Source: Candidatus Edwardsbacteria bacterium (GTDB lineage: Bacteria > Edwardsbacteria > AC1 > EtOH8). Taken from it: DNA of 57,418 nucleotides. This document shows positions 40,660 to 49,857 of this stretch, piece by piece. How positions within the stretch are numbered: the first letter of the stretch is position 1; each line of letters starts with the position of its first letter. The notes beneath the pieces were generated by a model, which worked only from the letters and a program-made list of their open reading frames with translations, made no database searches and was not told where the DNA came from. The translations under genes and the position numbers were made by a program. The stretch spans positions 1-57,418 of the forward strand of contig JAHJLF010000081.1 of the NCBI GenBank assembly GCA_018821925.1. The letters are read 5' to 3'.

Positions 40660-42048
40660 TCACCTGCGTTTTGCCTTACGTTCTTCATCACGTTTTGCAT
40701 CATTATAACCCCACCTCCATAAACATGCTTTTATATTATTTTCACTAATTTTAACAATCTCATTATGCTTATATTTTTGCCCTATCCTTAATGCCTTATT
40801 GCAGTACTTTAAAGCTTTTGATGATTTTTCTAATTTATCGTATACAAGGCCAATAGATATAAGACTATACGCTTCACCTTCAATATCACCAACCATTTTA
40901 TACATATCCATAGCTTTCAATATATATTCTAAAGCTTTTGACGTATCACCCAATTCACGGTATAAATTTCCTAAATTCTTTAATACATTCGCTTCACTTC
41001 CTTTTACGCCTGAATTTTTATATAAAGTTAAAGCTTGCATATAATATTCTAAAGCCTTTGTCGTATCCCCTTTTCCCTTATATATAACGCCCATATTGCC
41101 AAGGGCATTTGCTTCACCCTCTTTATTGCCCATCTCCTTTTCTATTGTTAAAGCATTTTGATAATATTCTAAAGCTTTTGAAGTATCACCTAGTTTATCG
41201 TATATAACCCCCATGTTACCTATATCGCTAGCCATACCAGCTCTATTTCCAATTTCTTTATTTATCTCAAAAGCCTTTTGTAAATTCTCCAAAGCTTTTG
41301 GTAAATCACCTAACATTTGATATATAAAATTCATATGTCCCAAAGCTATAGCTATACCTAGTTTGTTGCCGGCTACGTTATCTATTTCAAAAGCATTTTG
41401 ATAATATTCTAAAGCCTTAGGTATATCACCTAATATTTGATATACAATACCCATATTACCCAAAACATAAGAATTACCTACTTTATTATCCATTTCTTTA
41501 TTTATTTCAAAGGCCTTTTGCAAGTATTCTAAAGCCATTGGCAAATCACCCAACACACGATACAAGTTACCAATATTGTTATAACAAATCGAGGTACCTC
41601 TTTTATCTTGTGCCTTAATATACAATAATAAAGCCTTTTTATATTCCCCTAAGGCAATTTCATTATTACCCTTTTTCTTTTGGCAAATTGCAATTTCAAA
41701 ATAAAATGCAGCTTTATCCGTTTCAGAGGCACAAGCCAATGCTTTTTCAAATATTGCTATAGCATCGTCCCACTTGTAATTAACCATAGCCCTTAAGCCA
41801 TCTCTTAATAATAGCTGCTTTTTTATGTCAGCCCGTTCCGGAAGTCCATCAAGATATATCAAACCTTTTGAAATATACTCCACTTGTTTTTGTAATTTTC
41901 TTATCTCAGCTATGTTTTCTTCGTTACTTGCCCTTATTTCTTCAGTATCTTCCTTAATCTCCTTAGCATCTTTTTTTGAGGCACTACGTTTATAAAAGAG
42001 TACCGCAATTAAAAAAGAAATAGCTATTGCAGCATAAAATAAATTCAT
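40660..42048 (-). CDS. membrane-anchored tetratricopeptide-repeat protein
   Basis: A 462-residue protein with an N-terminal membrane segment (residues 4-20), a charged coiled coil (about 22-62) and at least eight TPR units of about 40 residues. Each unit is built like GNMGIVYDKLGDTSKALEYY. They spread over residues 90-430 and are nearly identical to each other, so they arose by internal duplication. The gene is clearly more AT-rich than its neighbours and uses A/T-ending codons, which points to horizontal transfer. The repeats bind proteins; no partner is visible in the neighbourhood. Confidence 0.8.
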   Translation of the reverse strand: MNLFYAAIAISFLIAVLFYKRSASKKDAKEIKEDTEEIRASNEENIAEIRKLQKQVEYISKGLIYLDGLPERADIKKQLLLRDGLRAMVNYKWDDAIAIFEKALACASETDKAAFYFEIAICQKKKGNNEIALGEYKKALLLYIKAQDKRGTSICYNNIGNLYRVLGDLPMALEYLQKAFEINKEMDNKVGNSYVLGNMGIVYQILGDIPKALEYYQNAFEIDNVAGNKLGIAIALGHMNFIYQMLGDLPKALENLQKAFEINKEIGNRAGMASDIGNMGVIYDKLGDTSKALEYYQNALTIEKEMGNKEGEANALGNMGVIYKGKGDTTKALEYYMQALTLYKNSGVKGSEANVLKNLGNLYRELGDTSKALEYILKAMDMYKMVGDIEGEAYSLISIGLVYDKLEKSSKALKYCNKALRIGQKYKHNEIVKISENNIKACLWRWGYNDAKRDEERKAKRR

Positions 42049-42515
42049 TTTATAAATCGCTTCTTTTCATTTACATTTATGAATAATACATCCAAACCCT
42101 AATAAAAGTCAACGCGGAATCTTGGTTTTGTTGCTATTTTATTTTGGGCCCGGTTTCCGCCGCGCAGGTGGAACGAACCCAACCCCTACCCCTTCCCGCT
42201 ACGGGAAGGGGTATAAAAGTTCCCTCTCCGTTGCGGGGAGGGATCAAGGGAGGGGTCGCCCCGCCGGGGGCGGTCAAACCTGCCGGGCATGCATGTAGGG
42301 ACACGGCATACCGTGTCCCTACGGTATTAGGCCAGGCACGGGCCTGGATTCCTGTTCCCCGCCTTCGCGAGGACAAGCTTCGCAGGAATGACACATTAGT
42401 CGGGCATGTGGGTCAGGGCGAACGGCCGTTCGCCCCTACGATATATGGCCAACAAAAAGCCCCTTCCCTCATGGGGAAGGGGCTGGGGTTAGGTCGCCCC
42501 GTCAGGGGCGGTCTC
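42049..42515. repeat. 467-bp gap filled with several palindromic repeat families
   Basis: No gene seen. Successive palindromes: CCCCTTCCCG/CGGGAAGGGG (42188-42211); GTAGGGACACGG/CCGTGTCCCTAC (42295-42322); an inverted copy C of the GTGTCATTCC repeat (about 42339-42397); GGGCGAACGG/CCGTTCGCCC (42416-42435); and AGCCCCTTCCC/GGGGAAGGGGCT (about 42459-42484). Fragments GGTCGCCCCG... recur at 42255 and 42493. It looks like repeated insertion of small palindromic elements next to each other. Confidence 0.6.
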
Positions 42516-43835
42516 TTATTTCCCCGCTATATTCACATCCTTGAACATCACCGCCGGAGTGACAAAACTCCCCCGCGACACCACCATCTCCTGGTCGTCG
42601 GACAGCTCCACCACCTGGTCCTTTAGCATGTTATACACATTGCCCGATATCATCACATCCTTCACCCGGCCGACGATCTTCCCGTTCTCTATCTTGTAGC
42701 CCAAAGCTATATTGGCCGAAAAATCCCCAGCTAAAAGGTTGCTCTGCCCGGCCCCCAGAAAATCGTAGACGATGACGCCGGACTTTATGCTCTTTACCAT
42801 CTCCGCCTGTTTGGCTGTTCCGGGCTTTATCACCAGATTGCTGACGCCCGGCGACGGCAGGCTGTTGAAATCCCGCTGGGCGTGGCCGGTAGACTTCTCT
42901 CCCATGATCCCGGCGGTCTGCAGGTCGTAGATGAAGCTTTTCAGCACCCCCTGGTCGAACAGCTTCATTTTGGCGGTGCACACCCCTTCGTCGTCGTATG
43001 GCGAGGAGCCCACGGCATATTCATAGCCCGGATCGTCGGTGATGGTTATCTTCTTGCTCAGGATATTCTGGCCGATCTTGCCGGTCAACGGCGAGGCCTT
43101 CTTCTGCACCTGCTTGCCGTTGACCCCCATCCCTATGGCCATCCACAGCAGATAGGCGGCGTCGGTGGTGAAGATTACCGGCATCTTGCCGGTGGAAACC
43201 GCCGCCGGCTTTTGGGCAGCTTTGTAAAGTTTTACGATCTTACCGGTTATTTTTGAGCCCTCCCGGGCCAGCTGACAGCCGCTTCTACTGTCGCCCACAT
43301 ACAGCAGGCCGTTGGGGGTGACTGCCATCCCGGAGATGCTGTGGGAGAAGACGCTCTTTTGGTAGGAGACATCAAGCCCCTTACTGTTGGCAATGTAGAC
43401 CTCGGTCAGGCCCTTGCGCAGGGTGACGTCCATCTTCAGCTTGGGAGCTTTCTCCTTTAGGGTGGCGATGTTCTTCTTCCCCTCGGCGATGGCCTGATCG
43501 GAAGTATATTTCTCCAGTTTGGGATCGTAAATATTGGCCCGGCGGACGGCGCACTTGCCCGGAAATTCGAAGAAGGCCTTCTGCCCGAACCCGGCGCTGG
43601 CCACCGCATTTTCCACCAGCTGGTCCAGCTTGTTCAGGTCGGTGGTGGAGGAGAAGCCTATCCGGCCTTCTTTTATGACCCGCAGGCCCAGCCCGGTGCT
43701 CTCCTTGTGCTCCACCGAATGCAGCTTGCCGGTCCTGAACTCCACCGGCATCGACTGCCCGTGAAAGGCTATCACCTCGGCCGACTGAACCCTGCCCCGG
43801 CATTTGGACAGGACTGTATCTATGAAATTCTTCAT
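42516..43835 (-). CDS. pmbA: TldE/PmbA family protein
   Basis: A 439-residue TldE (PmbA) protein, partner of TldD in a heterodimeric metalloprotease that degrades unfolded or modified peptides (microcin B17 maturation, CcdA breakdown in E. coli). The family lacks the metal-site helix found in TldD. Conserved stretches include STGLGLRVIKEGRIGFSST near residue 46 and GDFSANIALGYKIENG with VKDVMISGNVYNML near the C-terminus. It follows tldD with no gap. Confidence 0.9.
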   Translation of the reverse strand: MKNFIDTVLSKCRGRVQSAEVIAFHGQSMPVEFRTGKLHSVEHKESTGLGLRVIKEGRIGFSSTTDLNKLDQLVENAVASAGFGQKAFFEFPGKCAVRRANIYDPKLEKYTSDQAIAEGKKNIATLKEKAPKLKMDVTLRKGLTEVYIANSKGLDVSYQKSVFSHSISGMAVTPNGLLYVGDSRSGCQLAREGSKITGKIVKLYKAAQKPAAVSTGKMPVIFTTDAAYLLWMAIGMGVNGKQVQKKASPLTGKIGQNILSKKITITDDPGYEYAVGSSPYDDEGVCTAKMKLFDQGVLKSFIYDLQTAGIMGEKSTGHAQRDFNSLPSPGVSNLVIKPGTAKQAEMVKSIKSGVIVYDFLGAGQSNLLAGDFSANIALGYKIENGKIVGRVKDVMISGNVYNMLKDQVVELSDDQEMVVSRGSFVTPAVMFKDVNIAGK

Positions 43836-45197
43836 CTATTTGCCTCCGATCACAACGTCTTTTATTCTGATATGCGGCCCGCCGTCCGACACCGGCAGGG
43901 GCATCTGCCCGCCCTTGCCGCAGCCCCCCAGTCCCCCGTACAGCTGCAGGTCGTTGCCGATGGCGTCAATATTCTTGAGGGTGGTAAAGACATTCCCGGT
44001 CAGGATGACGTCCCGCACCATCGGGCCGATCTTGCCCTTTTTGATCCGGTAGGCCTTCATGGCCGAGAAGGTGAACATCTCGGTCTCGGTCATTCCCCCC
44101 AGGGCCGACACCACGTACAGCCCGTCGTCTATCTCGCCGATCATTTGCTCGAACTTATAATTGCGCGGCTCGATATAGGTGCAGCCCATCCGGATGATGG
44201 GCTTGAATTGGTAGCTGATGGCCCGGGAGCTTCCGGTGGGCTTCTCGCCCATTATCCCGGCGGTCTCCCGGGAGTGCAGCCGCCCCACCAGCAGGCCGTC
44301 CTTCACCAGGTAGTTCTTCCCGGAGGGCACCCCCTCCTCGTCGTAGGCATAGAAACCGCGCTCGCCCAGCAGGGTGGCGTCGTCCAGAATGGTCAGGTCG
44401 TTATTGCCGAAACGGGTGCCCAGCTTCATCAGCTTCTGCAGTTCCTTGTTTTGGTAGATCTCGTCGGCCTCGGACAGGTGCCCGAAGGCCTCGTGGGCGA
44501 ACACCCCGCACATAATGGGGTCTATCACTACGGTGTATTTGCCCGAGGAGACCTTTTCCGCCTTGACCAGGTCCCGGGCGTCGCGCACCGCCTGCTCGGC
44601 TTTGTGCTCCTGGCCCAGGGCCGTATTATATCCCCTGGTGTCTCCCACCGAGGCATGGGCCCGCTGGACATTGGCCCCCTCCTTGGCCACCGCGGCAAAG
44701 GCCGCCCCGCAGTAGATCCGCTCCTGGGTGATCAAGCTGCCCTCGCTGTTGGCGTAGGTCTGCTTTTTAAAGACATCCTCGTACCTGGTGTTGGAGCTGA
44801 TGACGCCCGGCGAGTCCATGATCAGGTTATTGTACCGCTCGGTCAGTTCTTTTTTCTGGGCCAGTGATATTTTGCGGGGATCGTCCTTTAAGCTGACCCG
44901 GACATGGTCCCGCACCGGCTTGACCTTGGCCAGCTGGGACCGGCCCTTGCCCACCTGTTTGGCCGCCTTACAGGCCTGGGCCACCTTTTGGTCCAGCTGT
45001 TCCAGGGAATTGAACGAGGAGAATCCCCAGCCGCCCTTGTGCAGGGCCCGGACATTCCCGCCAAAGGAGTTGTTGACCCCGATGTTCTCCAGTTCGCGCC
45101 CCACGTAGTTGACCGAAGTGACGGCCTTCTCCTCCAGCCGTATCTCCAGGTAGTCCACCGTCCCCAGCTCCAGGGCTTTTTTTAAGACATCCTCCAT
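43836..45197 (-). CDS. tldD: metalloprotease TldD
   Basis: The 453-residue catalytic partner of TldE. The metal-binding helix is FAHEAFGHLSEAD with His235, Glu236 and His240. The glycine-rich end LGGCGKGGQMPLPVSDGGP is a TldD mark. Additional conserved blocks are RTLHKGGWGF-like VRALHKGGWGFSSF near residue 50 and RETAGIMGEKPTGSSRA. Both genes together give a complete TldD/TldE protease. Confidence 0.93.
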   Translation of the reverse strand: MEDVLKKALELGTVDYLEIRLEEKAVTSVNYVGRELENIGVNNSFGGNVRALHKGGWGFSSFNSLEQLDQKVAQACKAAKQVGKGRSQLAKVKPVRDHVRVSLKDDPRKISLAQKKELTERYNNLIMDSPGVISSNTRYEDVFKKQTYANSEGSLITQERIYCGAAFAAVAKEGANVQRAHASVGDTRGYNTALGQEHKAEQAVRDARDLVKAEKVSSGKYTVVIDPIMCGVFAHEAFGHLSEADEIYQNKELQKLMKLGTRFGNNDLTILDDATLLGERGFYAYDEEGVPSGKNYLVKDGLLVGRLHSRETAGIMGEKPTGSSRAISYQFKPIIRMGCTYIEPRNYKFEQMIGEIDDGLYVVSALGGMTETEMFTFSAMKAYRIKKGKIGPMVRDVILTGNVFTTLKNIDAIGNDLQLYGGLGGCGKGGQMPLPVSDGGPHIRIKDVVIGGK

Positions 45198-45240
45198 TTA
45201 GAACACCTCTTATAATATATTTTTATAATTTATTCTTTTT

Positions 45241-45320
45241 AACCACCAAGTCACCAAGACACTAATTTAACAAAACCGAAAACAGAAAATCGTTTTGTGC
45301 CTTTGTGTCTTTGTGGTTTT
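45241..45320. repeat. ACCACCAAG...CTTTGTGGT dispersed repeat (F)
   Basis: Starts AACCACCAAGTCACCAAGAC and ends TTTGTGCCTTTGTGTCTTTG plus TGG; the ends are inverted, imperfect copies. It lies in the 134-bp gap between cobO and tldD. A fragment of the same type lies at about 29558-29588 beside deoB. Confidence 0.5.
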
Positions 45321-45331
45321 GCCTAAAAAAA

Positions 45332-45850
45332 TTAAAACTCAATTCCCCTCCGAGCCGGCACCCCCTGCTGGTAATAATGCTTGATCTCCTTGACCTCCGA
45401 TACCAGGTCGGCCAGCTTGATGACCTTGGGATGGGCATAGCGCCCGGTGATCACCAGTTCCAGCTTCTGGGGTTTGCTGGAGATCAGGGCCAGTGCCTCA
45501 TCCAATGGAATTAGATTGAAGTCCATGGCCACGTTCAGCTCATCCAGGATGACGATGTCGTATTTGCCGGAGTCGATGGCCTTGGCCGCAAATGCCAGCC
45601 CCTCCCGGGCTCCTTTGATGTCGGCCGGGGCCGGGTTCTTTTTGTCCACAAAGGACGGTCGGCCGAATTGTTTGATGGTGAAGCCCGGCAGTTTTTTAGC
45701 GGATTTCAGTTCCCCGTAGTTGACCTTGCCCTTCATGAACTGGATCATCAGGATCTTTTTCTTCTGCCCGGAGGCCCGGCAGGCCAGCCCTAAAGCCGCG
45801 GTGGTCTTGCCCTTTCCGTTGCCGGTGTAAACCAGTACCATGCCCTTCAT
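45332..45850 (-). CDS. cobO: cob(I)yrinic acid a,c-diamide adenosyltransferase
   Basis: A 172-residue CobO/CobA/BtuR-type enzyme attaching the 5'-deoxyadenosyl group to cobalamin or its precursors. The P-loop is GNGKGKTTAALG (residues 10-21); ILMIQFMKG and DIVILDELNVAMDFNLI are conserved, and TGRYAHP is close to the usual TGR motif. Its ending ARRGIEF is typical. No other cobalamin gene is near, and it may serve salvage. The start may be residue 1 or the Met at residue 4. Confidence 0.92.
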   Translation of the reverse strand: MKGMVLVYTGNGKGKTTAALGLACRASGQKKKILMIQFMKGKVNYGELKSAKKLPGFTIKQFGRPSFVDKKNPAPADIKGAREGLAFAAKAIDSGKYDIVILDELNVAMDFNLIPLDEALALISSKPQKLELVITGRYAHPKVIKLADLVSEVKEIKHYYQQGVPARRGIEF

Positions 45851-45871
45851 TTGAAAATATCCTTTGTTAAT

Positions 45872-46041
45872 ATTACTTCGGTAAATAAATAGCGCAATGT
45901 GTCATTCCCGCACTTCATTGCATTCAGCATAAACTCCAGCGGGAATCCAGGCCTGGGTGCCCGTTTTCATGGGCATGACAACAAGGACATTCAACAACGG
46001 GTAAGGATTATTAATCTATTTAGTAGCCAGAGTAATAATAT
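45872..46041 (+). repeat. dispersed intergenic repeat, copy B
   Basis: A second copy of the repeat at 34701-34848: same ends (ATTACTTCGG, AATAATAT), the same CAATGTGTCATTCC and GGAATCCAGGCCTGG blocks. The central hairpin is about 20 bp longer (CCCGC... GCGGG). It fills most of the gap between cobO and the lamin-tail gene, and no gene is seen in it. Confidence 0.65.
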
Positions 46042-47780
46042 CATAATTTGCCGGCTACTGCCACCGTGGCTTTTGCCTTGATGGTGCCGGTGCCAGAATA
46101 CTCCCCGGCTTCCAGCAGGATTATGTAGATCCCCATGGGGCATTTTCTCCGGGCTTCGTCCCGTCCGTCCCAAGCGTAACAACCTTCCTTGGCCGAACGA
46201 TAATTGTTCAACAGGTTCCTTACCCGGCGGCCCAGCCGGTCGTAGATGCTGATATTTACTACCGCATCATCCCAGGGCAGTTTATAATTAAGGATGGTAT
46301 GATCCTCAAGGCCGTCATCATCCGGGGAGAAGGGATTTGGCCCGACGGAGATGCTGGTACTGACGGAAAGATTTTCTTCATATATGCTGTTCCGCTTGCC
46401 GGGGGTGGAGCCGAAAGGATCCTTTGACAGGCCCCAGCTGGAGTAGACATTGGACACCAGAAACGGATTTATTTTTTCTAAAGTTTTCCCTTTGCTCTTC
46501 CCCCAATCGCTGGTGTACTGAACCATATCCTCCTGACAGCTTCGAAGATCCCGAAGCCTGACCAGATCGCCGTAGTCATTCAGTGACGGCCAGCCGCCAC
46601 TAGGCTTTATCCGTAAACATTCGGCCAGCGGTTGATTGTCAATAGAAGTCAGTATCAAGTAGCTCCGGGGCACCATTATCCGGCTGAAGGATGTGATCAG
46701 GTGGGGTGTTCCCAGATTATCCTCCACCGACCAGCCTTTGATATCCACCGGCCCGGCGGAACGGTTGTAAAGTTCCACCCACTCGGCCAGGCCGCTATTG
46801 GGATAATACATGATCTCGTTGATGACCACCGGGCTGCCTATGGTCAACAAAATACTGCGAAAATTATTTGCCGTGTAATTCTCGCTGCTGCAGCTGACCG
46901 AGACCGCCAGATTATATTGCCCCTCCTCCAATCCGTATATCTGGGCAACGGCAGTCCTTTGATCGCTTAAAAAATCCCAGGAAATGGTGGCATGCCTTTT
47001 TTCCCCGGCATCCCAGACTGAGTCATAATCGGAGTCCTCGAATACTTCGATGACCGGCAGGTAGGCCGTATCCAGTCCCATGTTGTTTATCACGGCATTA
47101 AGGGTGATGGTTCGGCCGGGCCGGAGGGTGTCGGGGGAGACGCTGATGCCGGAGACAGCGATATCCACCGGGTAGGGCTGGTTGGTATAGCCCGGAGTGG
47201 GACGGACCAGTTCCCTCCAGTCGCTTTTCCGGTTGGAATCCAGGCCATCATAGGTCAGACCCAGCGAGTTGCCGCAAAAGGCGGTATCCAGAAAATCCCC
47301 CCGGGTCCAGATGCCGGCAGTGGCGGCGGTTGCCTCGTAGGTCATGCTGTCGTCGCCGTACTCAACAAAATCAACGATGCTGTCCTTGTTGCTGTTGGTG
47401 AAAAGGGCGATGGATCCCTTGGTATTTGGCATGTTGCTGGTGGGCGCGGTACCCTCATAGAGGTCAGAGACGGTATTGACGCCAGCCAGCCGGAGATGCA
47501 AGACTGCAAAAGATTTTCCTGCCAGCACAAAGCCCTGGGGCACTATGTAATGCGGGGTGCTGGCGCGGCCGCAGTAAATATCGTAACCGGATAAATCCTG
47601 CTCGGTTGAATCGGCATTGTAAAGTTCTATCCACTCCAATCCGGTGTCGCCGCGGGGGTCGGCATAATAGCAGAATTCGTTGACCACCACGGCGGCCAGG
47701 GAAGGAGTGATGGAAGCTGTAAATACGATAAGTGCGCCGCTCAAAATTACAGAGACCTTATGCAGATTGGTGATTCTCAT
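46041..47780 (-). CDS. secreted protein with lamin-tail, CARDB and FlgD-like domains
   Basis: About 579 residues with a Sec signal at the N-terminus (cleavage near SLAA/VVV). The first lamin-tail domain begins VVVNEFCYYADP and includes EWIELYN. A CARDB-like domain follows (PGRTITLNAVINNMG). The second lamin-tail domain begins VVINEIMYYP and includes EWVELYN. The C-terminal FlgD Ig-like module has VGPNPFSPDDDGLEDHT and ISIYDRLGRRVRNL. Such C-terminal modules sort proteins to the surface in FCB-type bacteria. I start it at 47780 because its ATG overlaps the upstream TGA (ATGA); 47795 is possible. Confidence 0.75.
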   Translation of the reverse strand: MRITNLHKVSVILSGALIVFTASITPSLAAVVVNEFCYYADPRGDTGLEWIELYNADSTEQDLSGYDIYCGRASTPHYIVPQGFVLAGKSFAVLHLRLAGVNTVSDLYEGTAPTSNMPNTKGSIALFTNSNKDSIVDFVEYGDDSMTYEATAATAGIWTRGDFLDTAFCGNSLGLTYDGLDSNRKSDWRELVRPTPGYTNQPYPVDIAVSGISVSPDTLRPGRTITLNAVINNMGLDTAYLPVIEVFEDSDYDSVWDAGEKRHATISWDFLSDQRTAVAQIYGLEEGQYNLAVSVSCSSENYTANNFRSILLTIGSPVVINEIMYYPNSGLAEWVELYNRSAGPVDIKGWSVEDNLGTPHLITSFSRIMVPRSYLILTSIDNQPLAECLRIKPSGGWPSLNDYGDLVRLRDLRSCQEDMVQYTSDWGKSKGKTLEKINPFLVSNVYSSWGLSKDPFGSTPGKRNSIYEENLSVSTSISVGPNPFSPDDDGLEDHTILNYKLPWDDAVVNISIYDRLGRRVRNLLNNYRSAKEGCYAWDGRDEARRKCPMGIYIILLEAGEYSGTGTIKAKATVAVAGKL

Positions 47781-49804
47781 TTGGTCGTTTGGCATTTTTT
47801 AATGAAGTTTTTCCGTACCCGATCGGCTTTTTGATGCTGGCCCATTTGCCGGTAGATATGGCAGATATTCTCGTTCAACACTTCATTATCTGGAAAAATT
47901 TTCCTCCCTCGGTTCAAGACCTGCAAAGCTTTGCGGTATTGTTTCATATTATAATATATCAACCCCAGACTGTTTATAGCCGCCAGATGAAAGGGATCCC
48001 TGTTTATTATTTCCCGGTAGATCGGAATCGCACTCTCATAATTTCCGGTCTTCAGAAACCCCTGGGCCCTTTCAAACGGTGTTTGTGGAATATCTTCGTA
48101 CCGCACCAGATCCCCGGTGCGCTCGTATTCATTTTTTACCAGTTGACTGGCAGCATCAGCCGGAGATTTTGTTCCCCTTAATTCCTTCACCTTTTCCAAT
48201 TCCCTGATTGCGCCGGAGTAATAGCCCTGGTAGGCATAGGCTCTGGCTAGATGGAAATGCCCCGGGGCCCTCCAAGGATCGAAAGGCTGGGAGGCCTCCA
48301 GGGCCCATTTAAGACCCTCTATTGCCTGCCGGTTGTCGCTTCCTCCGGGATCCTTTTGGGCCATGGCCTTTTCCAGATGGGCCCGGGACACCTCTATCCT
48401 GTCCGAACTGTAGGTGAACTTTAGGATCGGCCAGTTTACAAATAGGATCATCGTTATGATGGTAATAAGTTTTGCTGTCAAAACAGGATATTGCTTTAAC
48501 CTGAAATTGGTGGCTAGCCTGATTAAGGAATCCCAGGCAAAGACAATCATCACCGGCACTATCGGCAGGCGGTAACGGTCGGCTATAAAAAAAGGCAGCA
48601 GGGAGATCAGGTATATGATTAAAAACGATAGATATAATCTCCCGGTCCCGCTGATCCCGTCCTTGATAAGCCAAAATATTCCGGCCAGAGCCAATGGGCC
48701 TACGAACCAAAATCCCAGGAAGGCGATATTCAGAATCGGGGCGTATTCCCTTTTAATGAAATAAAAATTAAGATGATTTGGTATCTCGTAAGCGTTGAAG
48801 AACAGCCCGATCTTTTTGAGCATCAGCCGGGCTTCCGCCAGCGGCTGAGAGATGATGAATTCCAGGCCCCGGCCGAGCCAGTAGCGGGAGACCTCTGGCG
48901 GTTTCAGCTCCCGGCCCGCCTCCTTTTCGGCAATCGCCTTGGAGCTTTGATACAGGTTGGAATTCTCCAGGCCGGAGCTCTCCGGCAACATGAAAACCCC
49001 CGGAGCCTCAGGATTATTGCCGATATAAAAATTTATTCCCATGTTCGACCCGGTCAGGGATAGGTCCTTATTATGCAGGGAATTACTTATGGTTACCGGC
49101 AGGGCTACTGCCAGCAAGGCGGTTAAAAAGGCTGCGATCAGCCCCAGACTGATCTTTACCGACTGCCGTTTAGAGTATAGGTAAAAAGCTCCGGCCGGGA
49201 TGAATAGTATCAGGTTAGCCCGGTCCAGGCAGGCCAGTCCCAACAGCAAGCCCGAGGCCATTGCCCATCTGGTTTTCTGCTCCTCCCGGGCCTTGACTAA
49301 GAACAGCAATCCGCCGGCCACAGACATTACTGTGATCGATATCATCAGCAGATCGGCATCCAGAAAAACCAAAGGTCCGTAAAAAGCCGCCGTCAATCCT
49401 GACAGCAGGGCCGCCGTCCTGTTTTTTGATAATTTCCAGGAGAGATGCCAGACCAAACAGCAGGCCAGGCTGCCGAATATTATCTGGATCAGAGATACGA
49501 AAAATAGGCTTTGGTTGGAAACAAGCAGGACGGCCGACATGAAATAGGGATAGAATACCGATCCCAGAAATGGAACTTCAGGGTTAATGATTTTTCCCGA
49601 TAATATTTCCAAGGCTCTTTGATAATATACCGCAGAATCTCCCAAAGGAAAAATATAAAAAGGCTGGTCCTTAATTTTAAAAAGGTATCCTAGCCGGATG
49701 GCAAAAGCCGCCGAAAAAATGACCAGAAAAGGATATTGATCCTTAACTATTTTTTTTATCTTTATTGAAATCATGCTTTTATTTGTAACCACCGCATTGG
49801 ACAT
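47777..49804 (-). CDS. GT-C (family 39-like) glycosyltransferase with C-terminal TPR
   Basis: About 675 residues. A polytopic membrane part (first segment about residues 24-42) has the loop motif PLGDSAVYYQRALEIL after it, characteristic of PMT/ArnT-like transferases. The soluble C-terminal 190 residues contain TPR-like units (GHFHLARAYAYQGYYSGAI, GNYESAIPIYREI, NSLGLIYYNMKQYRKALQVL). Lipid-linked sugar would be moved to a periplasmic or surface acceptor. The C-terminal TPR may hold the acceptor, such as the surface protein encoded next. Start at 49804 is tentative; other in-frame ATGs exist. Confidence 0.7.
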   Translation of the reverse strand: MSNAVVTNKSMISIKIKKIVKDQYPFLVIFSAAFAIRLGYLFKIKDQPFYIFPLGDSAVYYQRALEILSGKIINPEVPFLGSVFYPYFMSAVLLVSNQSLFFVSLIQIIFGSLACCLVWHLSWKLSKNRTAALLSGLTAAFYGPLVFLDADLLMISITVMSVAGGLLFLVKAREEQKTRWAMASGLLLGLACLDRANLILFIPAGAFYLYSKRQSVKISLGLIAAFLTALLAVALPVTISNSLHNKDLSLTGSNMGINFYIGNNPEAPGVFMLPESSGLENSNLYQSSKAIAEKEAGRELKPPEVSRYWLGRGLEFIISQPLAEARLMLKKIGLFFNAYEIPNHLNFYFIKREYAPILNIAFLGFWFVGPLALAGIFWLIKDGISGTGRLYLSFLIIYLISLLPFFIADRYRLPIVPVMIVFAWDSLIRLATNFRLKQYPVLTAKLITIITMILFVNWPILKFTYSSDRIEVSRAHLEKAMAQKDPGGSDNRQAIEGLKWALEASQPFDPWRAPGHFHLARAYAYQGYYSGAIRELEKVKELRGTKSPADAASQLVKNEYERTGDLVRYEDIPQTPFERAQGFLKTGNYESAIPIYREIINRDPFHLAAINSLGLIYYNMKQYRKALQVLNRGRKIFPDNEVLNENICHIYRQMGQHQKADRVRKNFIKKCQTTK

Positions 49805-49813
49805 TATTGAAAA

Positions 49814-49840
49814 TCCGGGGTGTATGCCCCGGACTTTTTG
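49814..49840 (-). terminator. hairpin between the kinase and glycosyltransferase genes
   Basis: Stem TCCGGGG / CCCCGGA with a T-run on either side, just after the kinase stop on the minus strand. It may limit read-through into the glycosyltransferase gene. Confidence 0.55.
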
Positions 49841-49857
49841 CGTGCTTGTTTTTTCCC

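Noticed and set aside
40900-41620. Regular DNA repeats of about 120 bp that might suggest a CRISPR-like or satellite array
   Set aside because: They keep reading frame and encode TPR units of about 40 residues; there are no short identical repeats with unique spacers.
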